DNA of 36,091 nt from DATKWS01 sp035529435 (GTDB lineage: Bacteria > Krumholzibacteriota > Krumholzibacteriia > Krumholzibacteriales > Krumholzibacteriaceae). Below are positions 7,656 to 15,526 of this stretch, piece after piece (within the stretch, counting starts at the first letter, position 1; the number at the start of each line of letters is the position of its first letter). Location of the stretch: the NCBI GenBank assembly GCA_035529435.1, contig DATKWS010000163.1:1-36091 (forward strand), given 5' to 3'. Position numbers and translations under genes: made by a program. The notes below the pieces were generated by a model that did not search any database, was not told where the DNA came from, and saw nothing but the letters and a program-made list of their open reading frames with translations.

Positions 7656-8204
7656 ATGTCACGTGTTGGGAAAAATCCGATACCGATCCCGGCCGGGGTA
7701 CGGACCGAAATGAAGGGCGTCGTGATAACGGTCAAGGGCCCGAAGGGTGAGCTGCAGCGGAAGCTTCATCCCGATATGATCGTTGAGATCGGATCCGGCG
7801 AGATCACGGTGAAGCGTCCGACGGAGTCGGGCCAGCACAGGTCGCTCCACGGGCTGACACGGACACTGGTCGCCAATATGGTGCACGGTGTCTCGGAGGG
7901 ATTCACCAAGAAGCTCGAGATAGAGGGTGTTGAGTATCGTGCCGAGCTCAAAGGTAAGACACTCGTTCTGACCCTCGGGTATTCTCATCTGATTCATTAC
8001 GAACCGGTCGAGGGCATCACGATCGAGGTTCCCGATCCGAAGAAGATCAAGATCTCCGGCATCGACAAGCAGAAAGTGGGCCAGGTGGCCGCGGAGATTC
8101 GCGCCTTCCGCCCGCCGGAGCCGTACAAGGGTAAGGGCGTTCGCTACGCCGGGGAGCAGGTCAGGCGCAAGGCCGGCAAGGCCGCCGTCGGTACCGGAAC
8201 ATAG
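7656..8204 (+). CDS. rplF: Large ribosomal subunit protein L6 (uL6)
   Basis: Homology starts at ATG 7656 with MSRVGKNPIPIPAGV, eleven bases after GGAGG (7640-7644). The earlier in-frame codons overlap the rpsH end and are not conserved. The 182-residue protein contains two L6 domains and ends with the signature PDPKKIKISGIDKQKVGQ and the RPPEPYKGKGVRY segment. L6 contacts the sarcin-ricin region used by elongation factors. Confidence 0.96.
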   Translation: MSRVGKNPIPIPAGVRTEMKGVVITVKGPKGELQRKLHPDMIVEIGSGEITVKRPTESGQHRSLHGLTRTLVANMVHGVSEGFTKKLEIEGVEYRAELKGKTLVLTLGYSHLIHYEPVEGITIEVPDPKKIKISGIDKQKVGQVAAEIRAFRPPEPYKGKGVRYAGEQVRRKAGKAAVGTGT

Positions 8205-8248
8205 CGCCGTACGGATATTGTGCATAATCGAAGTGAGGTGTCGATACC

Positions 8249-8653
8249 GTGGCAAACAGAAATCGAGAGAAGAGAGAGGCGCGCCGTAATCGCCATCGCC
8301 GGGTGCGGCAGAAGATACGCGGATCGGCCGAGAAGCCGCGGCTGGTCGTATTCCGCAGCCTCAACCATATCTATGCCCAGATCATCGATGATGAGGCGGG
8401 CAGAACGCTCGTATCCGCATCGAGCCTGAAGATTCAATTACCGCCGGAGGCCGAAGTTCCCGGCGAAGGAAAGAAGAAGCGGAAACCAGAGGGTATCAAG
8501 ATACGGCGTTCGCGGCACGTTGGCCAGGCCATCGCGCGGACGGCGCTCGAAAAGGGAATACAGAAGGTCGCCTTCGATCGCGGCGGCTTTCTCTATCACG
8601 GCAGGGTGGCCGCACTGGCCGAAGCTGCCAGAAAAAACGGATTGGAGTTTTAA
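8249..8653 (+). CDS. rplR: Large ribosomal subunit protein L18 (uL18) with charged insertion
   Basis: The GTG-started 134-residue protein has L18 features: KPRLVVFRSLNHIYAQIIDD, the VGQAIARTALEKGI helix and the C-terminal FDRGGFLYHGRVAALAEAAR. L18 brings 5S rRNA to the 50S subunit with L5. It exceeds the usual 110-120 residues because of a Lys/Pro/Glu-rich insertion at about residues 62-86. The alternative ATG frame at 8220 overlaps and is a shadow. Confidence 0.96.
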   Translation: MANRNREKREARRNRHRRVRQKIRGSAEKPRLVVFRSLNHIYAQIIDDEAGRTLVSASSLKIQLPPEAEVPGEGKKKRKPEGIKIRRSRHVGQAIARTALEKGIQKVAFDRGGFLYHGRVAALAEAARKNGLEF

Positions 8654-8708
8654 TTTCCGTGACCGCACGGGAGACCGGCGTGGTCACTTGCCCACGGGGG
8701 TGCAGTAG

Positions 8709-9356
8709 TTGCAGAGAGACAGAAGAAACGAGGTTGCTCCCGAGTATCTGGAGTATACGATTCACATCAACCGCGTGGCCAAGGTGGTCAAGGGCGGACG
8801 GCGTTTCAGCTTCAACGCACTGGTGGCCGTTGGTGACGGTATGGGCAAGGTCGGCATCGGGCTCGGCAAGGCCAATGAGATCAGCGATGCGATCCGTAAA
8901 GCCAACGAGGCCGCACGCAAGGACATGATCCGGGTCCCGATGGTCGGTGAAACGATACCGTACAAGGTCGTCGGCAAGTTCGGAGCGGCGAGGGTGTTGC
9001 TCAAGCCGGCGTCACCGGGAACGGGGGTCATCGCGGGCGGCGGAGTGCGTGCCGTCCTCGAGGCGGCCGGTGTGAAGGATATCCTGACCAAGTCCCTCGG
9101 TTCCAACAACCCGCACAACACGGTGAAGGCTACCATGGACGGGTTGCGAAGCCTGAAGAGCGCGAAGGATTTCGCCAGGAAACGAGATATTTCGATAAAG
9201 AGGCTCTTCGGTATGAAGGAGCAGGAGAGTCAGACCGGCGAGACGCCTGGCCCGGCTCAGGGCGGAATGCCCGACACGACGCACGAGGGGGCGCCCGATG
9301 CGGCCCCGGGCGGAACGCCCGACGCGACCCGGGACGGAATCACTCCGGCGGAGTGA
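8709..9356 (+). CDS. rpsE: Small ribosomal subunit protein S5 (uS5) with repetitive tail
   Basis: The protein has the S5 N-terminal double-stranded RNA-binding domain (INRVAKVVKGGRRFSFNALV, VGDGMGKVGIGLGKANE) and the C-terminal domain with GVIAGGGVRAVLEAAGVKDI. S5 maintains decoding fidelity and mRNA unwinding. TTG 8709 is the best start, about eight bases after a G-rich site. The core ends near residue 170. Residues 172-215 form a Pro/Gly/Thr/Asp tail with three imperfect G-[MAT]-PD repeats, giving 215 residues against a usual 165 or so. Confidence 0.95.
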   Translation: MQRDRRNEVAPEYLEYTIHINRVAKVVKGGRRFSFNALVAVGDGMGKVGIGLGKANEISDAIRKANEAARKDMIRVPMVGETIPYKVVGKFGAARVLLKPASPGTGVIAGGGVRAVLEAAGVKDILTKSLGSNNPHNTVKATMDGLRSLKSAKDFARKRDISIKRLFGMKEQESQTGETPGPAQGGMPDTTHEGAPDAAPGGTPDATRDGITPAE

Positions 9357-9360
9357 TGGG

Positions 9361-9399
9361 ATGCATGCCCCGGTTCTCGTGACCGGGGGCATCATGCAT
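9361..9399 (+). promoter_or_regulatory. Long hairpin between rpsE and rpmD
   Basis: Immediately after the rpsE stop, an inner stem (GCCCCGGT with ACCGGGG-GC, loop TCTCGTG) is extended by an outer ATGC/GCAT stem, with a three-base bulge. There is no T run after it, so termination is unlikely. Its place in a 90-base gap suggests an mRNA stability, processing or protein-binding element. Structure seen; function inferred. Confidence 0.5.
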
Positions 9400-9446
9400 T
9401 GTACCGCGCGTTTCGGCCGGTTTGCCGTAACAGTGAGGAAGCGTAG

Positions 9447-9782
9447 ATGGCCAAGAAAATCAGGATGACGCAGGTGCGGAGCATAATCCACTCTCAGGAG
9501 AAGAAGCACAAGCGGGTGATGACATCCCTCGGCTTCAGGAGGAACTCCCGTACGCTGTACAAGAACGATACTCCCCAGATCAGGGGAATGCTGCAGAAGG
9601 TGCGACACCTCGTGACGTGGGAAGAGATCGACGAGAAGGACATCCCTGTTCAATCGAAGGCTCCCTCCACGTTCACCGTCCTCGAGGCGCCTGCCGCGGT
9701 CGGCCGGCCGGCCGGTGCGGATAATGGAAATGTGGACGCGGATGCGTCCGCAGGGGACGGGGCATCCGATGCGAAAGAGTAG
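9447..9782 (+). CDS. rpmD: Large ribosomal subunit protein L30 (uL30) with acidic tail
   Basis: Residues 1 to about 65 form an L30 domain: KKIRMTQVRSIIHSQEKKHK, then TSLGFRRNSRTLYKNDTPQI, RGMLQKVRHLVTWEEI. L30 is normally about 60 residues and binds 23S rRNA. Here the protein is 111 residues with an Ala/Gly/Asp-rich C-terminal tail (for example ADNGNVDADASAGDGASD). The preceding and following genes also carry tails. ATG 9447 follows a GTGAGGAAG site. Confidence 0.94.
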   Translation: MAKKIRMTQVRSIIHSQEKKHKRVMTSLGFRRNSRTLYKNDTPQIRGMLQKVRHLVTWEEIDEKDIPVQSKAPSTFTVLEAPAAVGRPAGADNGNVDADASAGDGASDAKE

Positions 9783-9830
9783 GTAACGGCGGGTTATGAT
9801 TACTTCGCGGTGTATAAGGAGCTGGCACAG

Positions 9831-10433
9831 ATGAAGTTGAGTGATATACGCCCCGCACGGGGAGCAGTCAAGAAGCGCAAGAGGGTCGGGTGCGGTCCCG
9901 GTTCGGGCCATGGAAAAACGGCTACCAGGGGGATGAAGGGGCAGAAGTCGCGTTCCGGCGGCAGTATGCCTCCCTGGTTCGAGGGCGGGCAGATGCCGCT
10001 GCAGAGGCGGGTGCCGAAGCGCGGATTCACGAATATCTTCAAGACCGCTTACCAGGTTGTGAACATCGACCGTCTCAACGGTTTCGAAAAGGGCTCGAAG
10101 GTCGACAAGGATGCGCTCCTCGAGGCCGGGCTCGTGAGAAAGGCATCTCTGCCCGTCAAGATCCTCGGCAAGGGTGAGCTCACGGTCGCGCTCGATATCG
10201 AGGTCGACGCCGTCAGCCGTTCGGCGGCAAAGGCGATTCAGGACGCCGGCGGTTCGGTGTGCCTTGTGGCCGGTACGGCGGCGCCCGCGCCACCCCGGCG
10301 TAAACCGGCGGCCTCCGGAAAGAAACCGCCCGTGTCCGGCGAGAAACCCCCGGCCCCCGCGCATGAGGACGCAAGCAGACCCCCCGCCACCGAGGGGGAG
10401 GACGCCGATGCGAGCGAGGAGGAGCGCCAGTAA
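9831..10433 (+). CDS. rplO: Large ribosomal subunit protein L15 (uL15) with Pro/Lys tail
   Basis: The homologous start is MKLSDIRPARGAVKKRKRVG at ATG 9831, nine bases after AGGAG (9817-9821). The L15 core includes the Gly-rich GCGPGSGHGKTATRGMKGQK and the PWFEGGQMPLQRRVPKRGF segments. L15 is a late-assembly 50S protein. The core ends near residue 150 of 200; the remainder is Pro/Ala/Lys-rich, then Glu/Asp-rich, and looks disordered. The stop TAA overlaps the secY start as TAATG. Confidence 0.95.
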   Translation: MKLSDIRPARGAVKKRKRVGCGPGSGHGKTATRGMKGQKSRSGGSMPPWFEGGQMPLQRRVPKRGFTNIFKTAYQVVNIDRLNGFEKGSKVDKDALLEAGLVRKASLPVKILGKGELTVALDIEVDAVSRSAAKAIQDAGGSVCLVAGTAAPAPPRRKPAASGKKPPVSGEKPPAPAHEDASRPPATEGEDADASEEERQ

Positions 10434-11746
10434 TGATCAAGAAAATACAGGACATATTCAGCATCCCCGAGCTCAAGAGGCGCGTCCTCTTCACGCTCGG
10501 GCTGCTGATCGTGTACCGTATCGGTGGACACATCACCGCTCCCGGTGTCAATCCGATCGCCCTCAAGGCATTCTTCACCGCCCAGGCAGGGACGATCTTC
10601 GCCCTGTACGACCTCTTCGCCGGTGGAAACCTGAGCCGCGCGACCATCTTCGCGCTCGGTATCATGCCGTACATCAGCGCCTCGATTATCCTCCAGCTCC
10701 TTCAGGCGGTAATACCGTACTTCGAGAAGCTCGCCAAGGAGGGCGAGGAAGGACGGAAGAAGCTCACGCAGTACACCCGGTACGGAACGGTCGGGCTGTC
10801 GCTGATCCAGTCATTCGGGATCTCGATATTCCTCGCGAACATGAACGTCGGCGGCGTGCCGGTCGTGCCGCAAGGCGGGATCTCCTTCACACTGCTCACC
10901 ATGATCACGATGACCGCCGGCACGATATTCATCATGTGGCTCGGCGAGCAGATATCGGAGCGGGGGATCGGGAACGGGATATCGCTGATCATCACGGTCG
11001 GCATCATCGCCCGCTATCCGGCGAACTTCCTCGATACGTGGCGCGCGCTGAAGCTCGGACAGGTGACGCCGTTCCGGATGGTGTTTTTCGTGGTACTGAT
11101 CATCGCCGTGGTCGCCGGTGTCATTCTCATCACGCAGGGGCAGCGGCGGATACCGGTTCAATACGCAAAGAGAATCGTCGGCCGCAGGGTCTACGGTGGG
11201 CGCGCGCAGTACATACCGCTCCGCGTCAATACCGCCGGCGTCATTCCGATCATCTTCGCCCAGGCGATCATGATGTTTCCCAGCACGCTGGCGACACTGC
11301 CGTTCTTCAGGAACAGCGAATTCATGGGAAGTTTCATGACGGTATTCTCGCCGGGTTCATGGGTCTACCTCACCCTCTACGGCGCGATCATCATCTTTTT
11401 CACCTATTTCTACACGGCGATCGTCCTGAACCCGGTCGATCTCGCCGATAATATGCAGAAGTACGGCGGGTTCATTCCCGGCATCAGGCCAGGGAAGCGC
11501 ACGAGCGATTATATCGACAGGATCCTGTCCCGCGTGACGCTCCCCGGCGCCATATTCCTCGCGTTCATCGCCATTCTGCCCGATGTGCTGTACCGGAAGG
11601 CGGGGCTCCCGTTCTACTTCGGCGGCACGGGAGTTCTGATCGTGGTGGGTGTCATGCTCGACACGCTTCAGCAGATCGAGACGCACCTCCTGATGCGGCA
11701 TTACGACGGATTCATGAAGAAGGGAAAGCTGCGCGGCAGGCGCTAG
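10433..11746 (+). CDS. secY: Protein translocase subunit SecY
   Basis: The 437-residue polytopic membrane protein has the ten-segment SecY pattern. It includes the first signature (GIMPYISASIILQLLQAVIP, the plug-proximal helix 2 region), the cytosolic GQRRIPVQYAKRIVGRR loop and the GKRTSDYIDRIL loop before the last helices. SecY forms the protein-conducting channel with SecE and SecG in the inner membrane. Start ATG 10433 overlaps the rplO stop, implying coupling. Location between rplO and adk is canonical for the spc operon. Confidence 0.98.
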   Translation: MIKKIQDIFSIPELKRRVLFTLGLLIVYRIGGHITAPGVNPIALKAFFTAQAGTIFALYDLFAGGNLSRATIFALGIMPYISASIILQLLQAVIPYFEKLAKEGEEGRKKLTQYTRYGTVGLSLIQSFGISIFLANMNVGGVPVVPQGGISFTLLTMITMTAGTIFIMWLGEQISERGIGNGISLIITVGIIARYPANFLDTWRALKLGQVTPFRMVFFVVLIIAVVAGVILITQGQRRIPVQYAKRIVGRRVYGGRAQYIPLRVNTAGVIPIIFAQAIMMFPSTLATLPFFRNSEFMGSFMTVFSPGSWVYLTLYGAIIIFFTYFYTAIVLNPVDLADNMQKYGGFIPGIRPGKRTSDYIDRILSRVTLPGAIFLAFIAILPDVLYRKAGLPFYFGGTGVLIVVGVMLDTLQQIETHLLMRHYDGFMKKGKLRGRR

Positions 11747-11768
11747 CTCCGGGAAAGGAATTGACACG

Positions 11769-12422
11769 GTGGCTGGAAGGCGTTTCATAATCATCGGCGC
11801 GCCGGGATCGGGCAAGGGGACGCTTGCCGTCCGCGTCGCCCGCGCGCTCGGCCTCCGGCATCTCTCGACGGGCGACCTGCTGCGGGAGTCCGTGTCGCAG
11901 GAAACGGAGATCGGGCGAAAGGCCGAGAGCTATATGAATCAGGGCGCGCTCGTTCCCGATGAGATCATGGTGGACCTCCTCCGCGATGAGCTCGAGACGC
12001 ATGGATTCGAGAGCTGGATACTCGATGGATTTCCCCGGACGCTCCATCAGGCCGAGATACTCGAGGCGATGCTCTCGGAGAAGGAAACGAGCGTGGATCG
12101 CGTATTTCTCATAGACCTCGATCCGGAGATCATCGTGGAACGGCTCACCGGCAGGCGCGTCTGCCCGGCCTGCAACGCCATTTACAACCTGGCGAGCGAT
12201 GAGTTCCGGCCGCAGGTCGATGGAACGTGCGACACGTGCGGCGCCGGGCTCATAAAGAGGAAAGACGACGAAGAGGAGACGATCAGACGCCGCCTCGATG
12301 TATACGACAAACAGACAGCGCCGGTGATCGAGCACTATCGTGCGATCGGGGTGCTGGAAACGGTGGATGGCGCCGGAGGCGCTGATAGAACGGCTGCGGA
12401 GATACTCCGCATTGCGACATGA
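11769..12422 (+). CDS. adk: Adenylate kinase, zinc-LID type
   Basis: This enzyme interconverts ATP plus AMP and two ADP in the cytoplasm. The 217-residue protein has the P-loop GAPGSGKG (residues 10-17), the AMP-binding STGDLLRE, the DGFPRT motif (86-91) and RLTGRR (125-130). The LID domain carries four cysteines, C132, C135, C154 and C157, that would bind zinc. The usual KGTQ after the P-loop is KGTL. It starts at GTG 11769, and its TGA overlaps the map ATG (ATGA), so adk and map are coupled. Confidence 0.98.
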   Translation: MAGRRFIIIGAPGSGKGTLAVRVARALGLRHLSTGDLLRESVSQETEIGRKAESYMNQGALVPDEIMVDLLRDELETHGFESWILDGFPRTLHQAEILEAMLSEKETSVDRVFLIDLDPEIIVERLTGRRVCPACNAIYNLASDEFRPQVDGTCDTCGAGLIKRKDDEEETIRRRLDVYDKQTAPVIEHYRAIGVLETVDGAGGADRTAAEILRIAT

Positions 12423-13162
12423 TTGCCATCAAGACCGAGTTCGAGCTGGACCTCATGAAACGGAACGGAGAGATCCTCCGGGATTGTTTCCGACGCATGG
12501 AGGAAGAAATCCGGCCGGGCGTTACGACGGGAGAGCTGGACAGGATCGCGGAGGAGTTCATGCGGGCGAGGGGTGCGGTGCCGGCCTTCAAGGGGTATCA
12601 TGGATACCCCGCCTCGATATGCGCCTCGATCAACGAGGAGGTCGTGCACGGGATACCCGGCTCGCGTGAGCTGCTCGACGGCGATATCGTCGGTGTGGAC
12701 ATGGGAGTGCTGCGAGAGGGATTCTACGCCGATGCGAGCCGCACCTATGCGGTGGGGAAGATCAGCGAGGAGACGAGGCACCTGATGAAGATCACCTGGG
12801 AGGCGCTGGAGCGCGGTATTGACAAAGCGCGCGCCGGCAACCATCTTACTGATATCTCCTTTGCGATTCAGCAGCACGCGGAGAGCAACGGGTACCAGGT
12901 GGTACGGGTGCTCGTCGGGCACGGAATCGGCCGCAACATGCACGAGGAGCCGCAGGTGCCGAATTTCGGCCACCCGGGCCAGGGCCCGCTGTTGAAGCGG
13001 GGTATGACCCTCGCGATCGAGCCGATGCTGAACGCCGGCACGCGCGAGGTGGTGACGCGGGAGGACAAGTGGACCTACGTCACGGTCGACGGCAAGCTGT
13101 CCTGTCACTTCGAGGATACGGTCGCCGTCACCGATGACGGTCCGGTGATCCTGACGAGGTGA
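12419..13162 (+). CDS. map: Type I methionine aminopeptidase
   Basis: Removes the initiator methionine from nascent proteins. All five dimetal ligands are present: D94, D105, H168, E201 and E232, plus the substrate-binding H77 (VVHGIP). The 247-residue length fits the short type I form without an N-terminal SH3 extension. ATG 12419 overlaps the adk stop. A 101-base gap separates it from infA. The order secY-adk-map-infA-rpmJ is conserved in many bacteria. Confidence 0.98.
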   Translation: MIAIKTEFELDLMKRNGEILRDCFRRMEEEIRPGVTTGELDRIAEEFMRARGAVPAFKGYHGYPASICASINEEVVHGIPGSRELLDGDIVGVDMGVLREGFYADASRTYAVGKISEETRHLMKITWEALERGIDKARAGNHLTDISFAIQQHAESNGYQVVRVLVGHGIGRNMHEEPQVPNFGHPGQGPLLKRGMTLAIEPMLNAGTREVVTREDKWTYVTVDGKLSCHFEDTVAVTDDGPVILTR

Positions 13163-13263
13163 AAGCGCGACGGGAGATTGTGCGGGAGACAGGTGGTAGA
13201 GCTTGTATCAGGAGGGGGTACCGAGAGAGCGAGAAATATCGGGAAAGGTGAGAGAAGGCTTAT

Positions 13264-13482
13264 ATGGCCAAGCAAAAGGGAATACCCGTAGAGGGTACGG
13301 TTGTCGAGGCGCTGCCGAACGCCATGTTCCGGGTGGAACTCGAAAATAAGCACGTCGTGCTGGCGCATGTTTCCGGGAAGATGCGGATGCATTTCATCCG
13401 TATTCTCCCCGGTGATAGGGTGGCGCTCGAACTCAGTCCCTACGACCTGTCGAGAGGCCGCATCACATACCGGTACAAGTGA
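13264..13482 (+). CDS. infA: Translation initiation factor IF-1
   Basis: The 72-residue OB-fold protein matches IF-1 exactly in length. It contains VEGTVVEALPNAMFRVELEN, GHILAHVSGK-like VVLAHVSGKMRMHFIRI, and the ending LSRGRITYRYK. IF-1 blocks the 30S A site during initiation. ATG 13264 is the family start. It lies between map and rpmJ with about 100 bases on either side. Confidence 0.97.
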   Translation: MAKQKGIPVEGTVVEALPNAMFRVELENKHVVLAHVSGKMRMHFIRILPGDRVALELSPYDLSRGRITYRYK

Positions 13483-13581
13483 GGCGAATGTACCTGCGGA
13501 GCCCGATTGTATATCCCGGCCGGCGGTAGTCGAGCCCGGCCGCATGAACGATTCGAGGGGATTGACTGAAGGAATGGGAAC

Positions 13582-13695
13582 ATGAAGGTAAGAAGCTCGG
13601 TCAAGAAGATATGCCCGCATTGCAAGATCGTACGGCGCAAGGGTGTTCTGCGCGTGATCTGCAAGAACCCGAAGCACAAGCAGCGTCAGGGGTGA
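13582..13695 (+). CDS. rpmJ: Large ribosomal subunit protein L36 (bL36), zinc form
   Basis: A 37-codon gene encodes L36: MKVRSSVKKICPHCKIVRRK at the start, then VICKNPKHKQRQG. The zinc ligands C11, C14, C27 and H33 are all present, marking the zinc-containing type. AAGGA at 13569-13573 lies about eight bases upstream of ATG 13582. Position between infA and rpsM is diagnostic. Confidence 0.97.
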   Translation: MKVRSSVKKICPHCKIVRRKGVLRVICKNPKHKQRQG

Positions 13696-13732
13696 GGTAT
13701 ACCGTTTCTCTGAAGGCGAAAGGAGCATTTCT

Positions 13733-14104
13733 GTGGCGCGAATAGTCGGAGTCGATTTACCCGACCAGAAGCACATCGAGGTTGCATTGACCTATATCTT
13801 TGGTATCGGGCGATCGAGTGCCCGGAAGATATTACAGAAGGCGAATATTCCCTTCAACGTCAAGGCGAAGGATCTCACCGAGGATCAGACCGTCAGGATC
13901 AGGGATATCATCGAGAATGATTTCAAGATCGAGGGTTCCCTGCGGGGCGAGGTGACGATGAACATCAAGCGCCTGATGGATATCAGCGCGTACCGCGGCC
14001 TGCGCCACCGGCACGGGTTGCCGGTGCACGGGCAGCGCACCCATACGAACGCCCGGACGCGGAAGGGCCCGCGCACGCGTCCCGGCTCGAAGAGAAGGAA
14101 GTAA
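13733..14104 (+). CDS. rpsM: Small ribosomal subunit protein S13 (uS13)
   Basis: The 123-residue protein begins MARIVGVDLPDQKHIEVALT and has the S13 signature RGLRHRHGLPVHGQRTHTNA followed by the basic C-terminal tail that touches P-site tRNA. Translation starts at GTG 13733, seven bases after AGGAG (13721-13725). It opens the alpha-operon part, rpsM-rpsK-rpsD-rpoA-rplQ. The 148-base gap to rpsK holds two strong hairpins. Confidence 0.98.
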   Translation: MARIVGVDLPDQKHIEVALTYIFGIGRSSARKILQKANIPFNVKAKDLTEDQTVRIRDIIENDFKIEGSLRGEVTMNIKRLMDISAYRGLRHRHGLPVHGQRTHTNARTRKGPRTRPGSKRRK

Positions 14105-14119
14105 TTTCACCCGGGGCCG

Positions 14120-14139
14120 GCCGCCCCGACCGGGGCGGC
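14120..14139 (+). promoter_or_regulatory. GC hairpin 1 between rpsM and rpsK
   Basis: A perfect 8-bp stem GCCGCCCC/GGGGCGGC closes a GACC loop 15 bases after the rpsM stop. No T tract follows, so it is not an ordinary intrinsic terminator. Together with the second hairpin it makes this gap the most structured in the alpha-operon part. Possible roles are autoregulation, processing or mRNA protection. Confidence 0.5.
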
Positions 14140-14168
14140 ATCGCGGCGGTAGGTACGCGGGCGGGAGG

Positions 14169-14193
14169 GTGCGGCGGTTCGGTGCCGCCGCGC
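14169..14193 (+). promoter_or_regulatory. GC hairpin 2 between rpsM and rpsK
   Basis: GTGCGGCGG pairs with CCGCCGCGC (one G-T wobble) around a seven-base loop. It lies about 50 bases before the rpsK GGAGG site, so it does not mask that site directly. No T run follows. The role is unknown; an S4-type regulatory element is possible but unproven. Confidence 0.45.
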
Positions 14194-14252
14194 ACGGACG
14201 CAAAGTAGAACGTTGAACGGTATCAGAATTACCCTGTAACGGGAGGTTTTCA

Positions 14253-14642
14253 TTGGCTCGCCCCCAGAGGTCAAAGAAGAAGAAGATCAAAAAGGTGGAT
14301 GCCTATGGCGTCGCCCATGTGAAATCCACCTTCAACAACACGATCATCACGATCACCGATCGCGACGGTGCGGTGATAAGCTGGTGCAGTCCCGGCAAGC
14401 TGGGGTACAAGGGCTCTCGCAAGAGCACGCCGTTCGCCGCCCAGCAGGCCGCCTCGACGGCCGCGCGCGAGGTCATGGCGCTCGGCATGAAGAAGGTGGA
14501 GGCCTGGATAAAGGGGCCCGGTCCGGGGCGTGAGGCTGCAATCCGGTCGCTGCGGGCGACGGGGCTCGACGTATCGTCGATCAGGGATTGCACGCCGATC
14601 CCGCACAACGGCTGCCGCCAGAAGAAACGTCGCAGGATCTAG
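14253..14642 (+). CDS. rpsK: Small ribosomal subunit protein S11 (uS11)
   Basis: The 129-residue protein contains HVKSTFNNTIITITDRDGAV, SPGKLGYKGSRKSTPFAAQQ and the C-terminal signature ATGLDVSSIRDCTPIPHNGC ending in KKRRRI. S11 forms the platform at the mRNA exit. The start is TTG 14253, six bases after GGAGG (14242-14246), another non-ATG start in this block. It is followed by a 177-base gap before rpsD. Confidence 0.97.
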   Translation: MARPQRSKKKKIKKVDAYGVAHVKSTFNNTIITITDRDGAVISWCSPGKLGYKGSRKSTPFAAQQAASTAAREVMALGMKKVEAWIKGPGPGREAAIRSLRATGLDVSSIRDCTPIPHNGCRQKKRRRI

Positions 14643-14786
14643 ACTGTTCGGAGATCCGACGGCGCGCACGGGACGTGCGGTGTGCCCGGGGCGGCCAGGG
14701 GATCGATTGCGGGATACATGGAGGATCATTATACGGCGCGATCCGTCTGACAGGAGAACGGACAGGGCGCGGATACCACGGATCAC

Positions 14787-14803
14787 GGCCGTGCGATACG
14801 GCC
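14787..14803 (+). promoter_or_regulatory. Hairpin abutting the rpsD ribosome-binding site
   Basis: A 6-bp stem GGCCGT/ACGGCC with loop GCGAT ends directly at the GGGGAGG Shine-Dalgarno (14804-14810) of rpsD, within a 177-base gap. S4 is a known translational autoregulator in several phyla, so a control element here is plausible. No match to a described S4 leader was established. Confidence 0.45.
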
Positions 14804-14819
14804 GGGGAGGTTAGAATCG

Positions 14820-15449
14820 ATGGCACGATATACCGGTCCCAAATGCAAACTGTGCCGCAGGGAAGGGACCAAACTGTTCCTCAAGGGGGATCGCTGCTTC
14901 TCCGAGCGTTGCGCGGTCGAGAAGAGGAATTATCCCCCGGGTGAGCACGGACGCTCGAGGTACAGCAGGAGGAGCAACTATCGCGTGCAGCTGCGGGAGA
15001 AGCAGAAGCTTCGCCGCATGTATCAACTGCTCGAACAGCAGTTTCGTAACTACTTCAAGAAGGCGGCGGCCATGAAGGGCGTGACGGGGGACAACCTGCT
15101 GCGTCTTCTCGAGCGCAGGCTCGACAACATGGTGTACCGGATGGGATTCACCCTTTCGCGCGCGACGGCGAGGCAGCTCATCCTTCACAACCATTTCGAG
15201 GTCAACGGAAAGCCGGTGAACGTGCCGAGCTACCAGTTGAATGTGGGCGATCGCGTCACCCCGCGTGAGAAGAGCAAGAACCTGCTCATACTCGAAGACA
15301 GCCTGAAGAAATACGGGAGCCGCGGCACCGTGCCATACATCTCGGTGGATGTCACCAAGAAAGAAGGCACCTACGTCGAGGAACCGACGAGGGATATCAT
15401 ACCGGTTCCGATCGAAGAGAACCTGATCGTCGAGCTGTACTCCAAGTAG
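14820..15449 (+). CDS. rpsD: Small ribosomal subunit protein S4 (uS4), zinc form
   Basis: The 209-residue S4 begins MARYTGPKCKLCRREGTKLF and has four cysteines, C9, C12, C26 and C31, of the zinc-binding N-terminus. The S4 RNA-binding domain follows, with LLRLLERRLDNMVYRMGF and SRATARQLILHNHFEVNGK. S4 is a primary 16S rRNA binder and often a translational autoregulator. Its ATG follows GGGGAGG, and a hairpin lies just upstream of that site. Confidence 0.98.
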   Translation: MARYTGPKCKLCRREGTKLFLKGDRCFSERCAVEKRNYPPGEHGRSRYSRRSNYRVQLREKQKLRRMYQLLEQQFRNYFKKAAAMKGVTGDNLLRLLERRLDNMVYRMGFTLSRATARQLILHNHFEVNGKPVNVPSYQLNVGDRVTPREKSKNLLILEDSLKKYGSRGTVPYISVDVTKKEGTYVEEPTRDIIPVPIEENLIVELYSK

Positions 15450-15526
15450 CGGATACCGCCCGCTTGGAGTGGGATGTGTTGTGACATCCCGGAGTGAGAG
15501 CAAGCCGTTCAAGGAGGAACGTGTAG

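Noticed and set aside
9012..10364. 450-residue minus-strand open frame over rpsE, rpmD and rplO
   Set aside because: Covers conserved genes on the other strand; composition is repetitive Arg/His/Gly typical of a shadow frame.
10174..11451. 425-residue plus-strand open frame overlapping secY
   Set aside because: Out of frame with SecY and rich in Arg/His; SecY is the clear gene.
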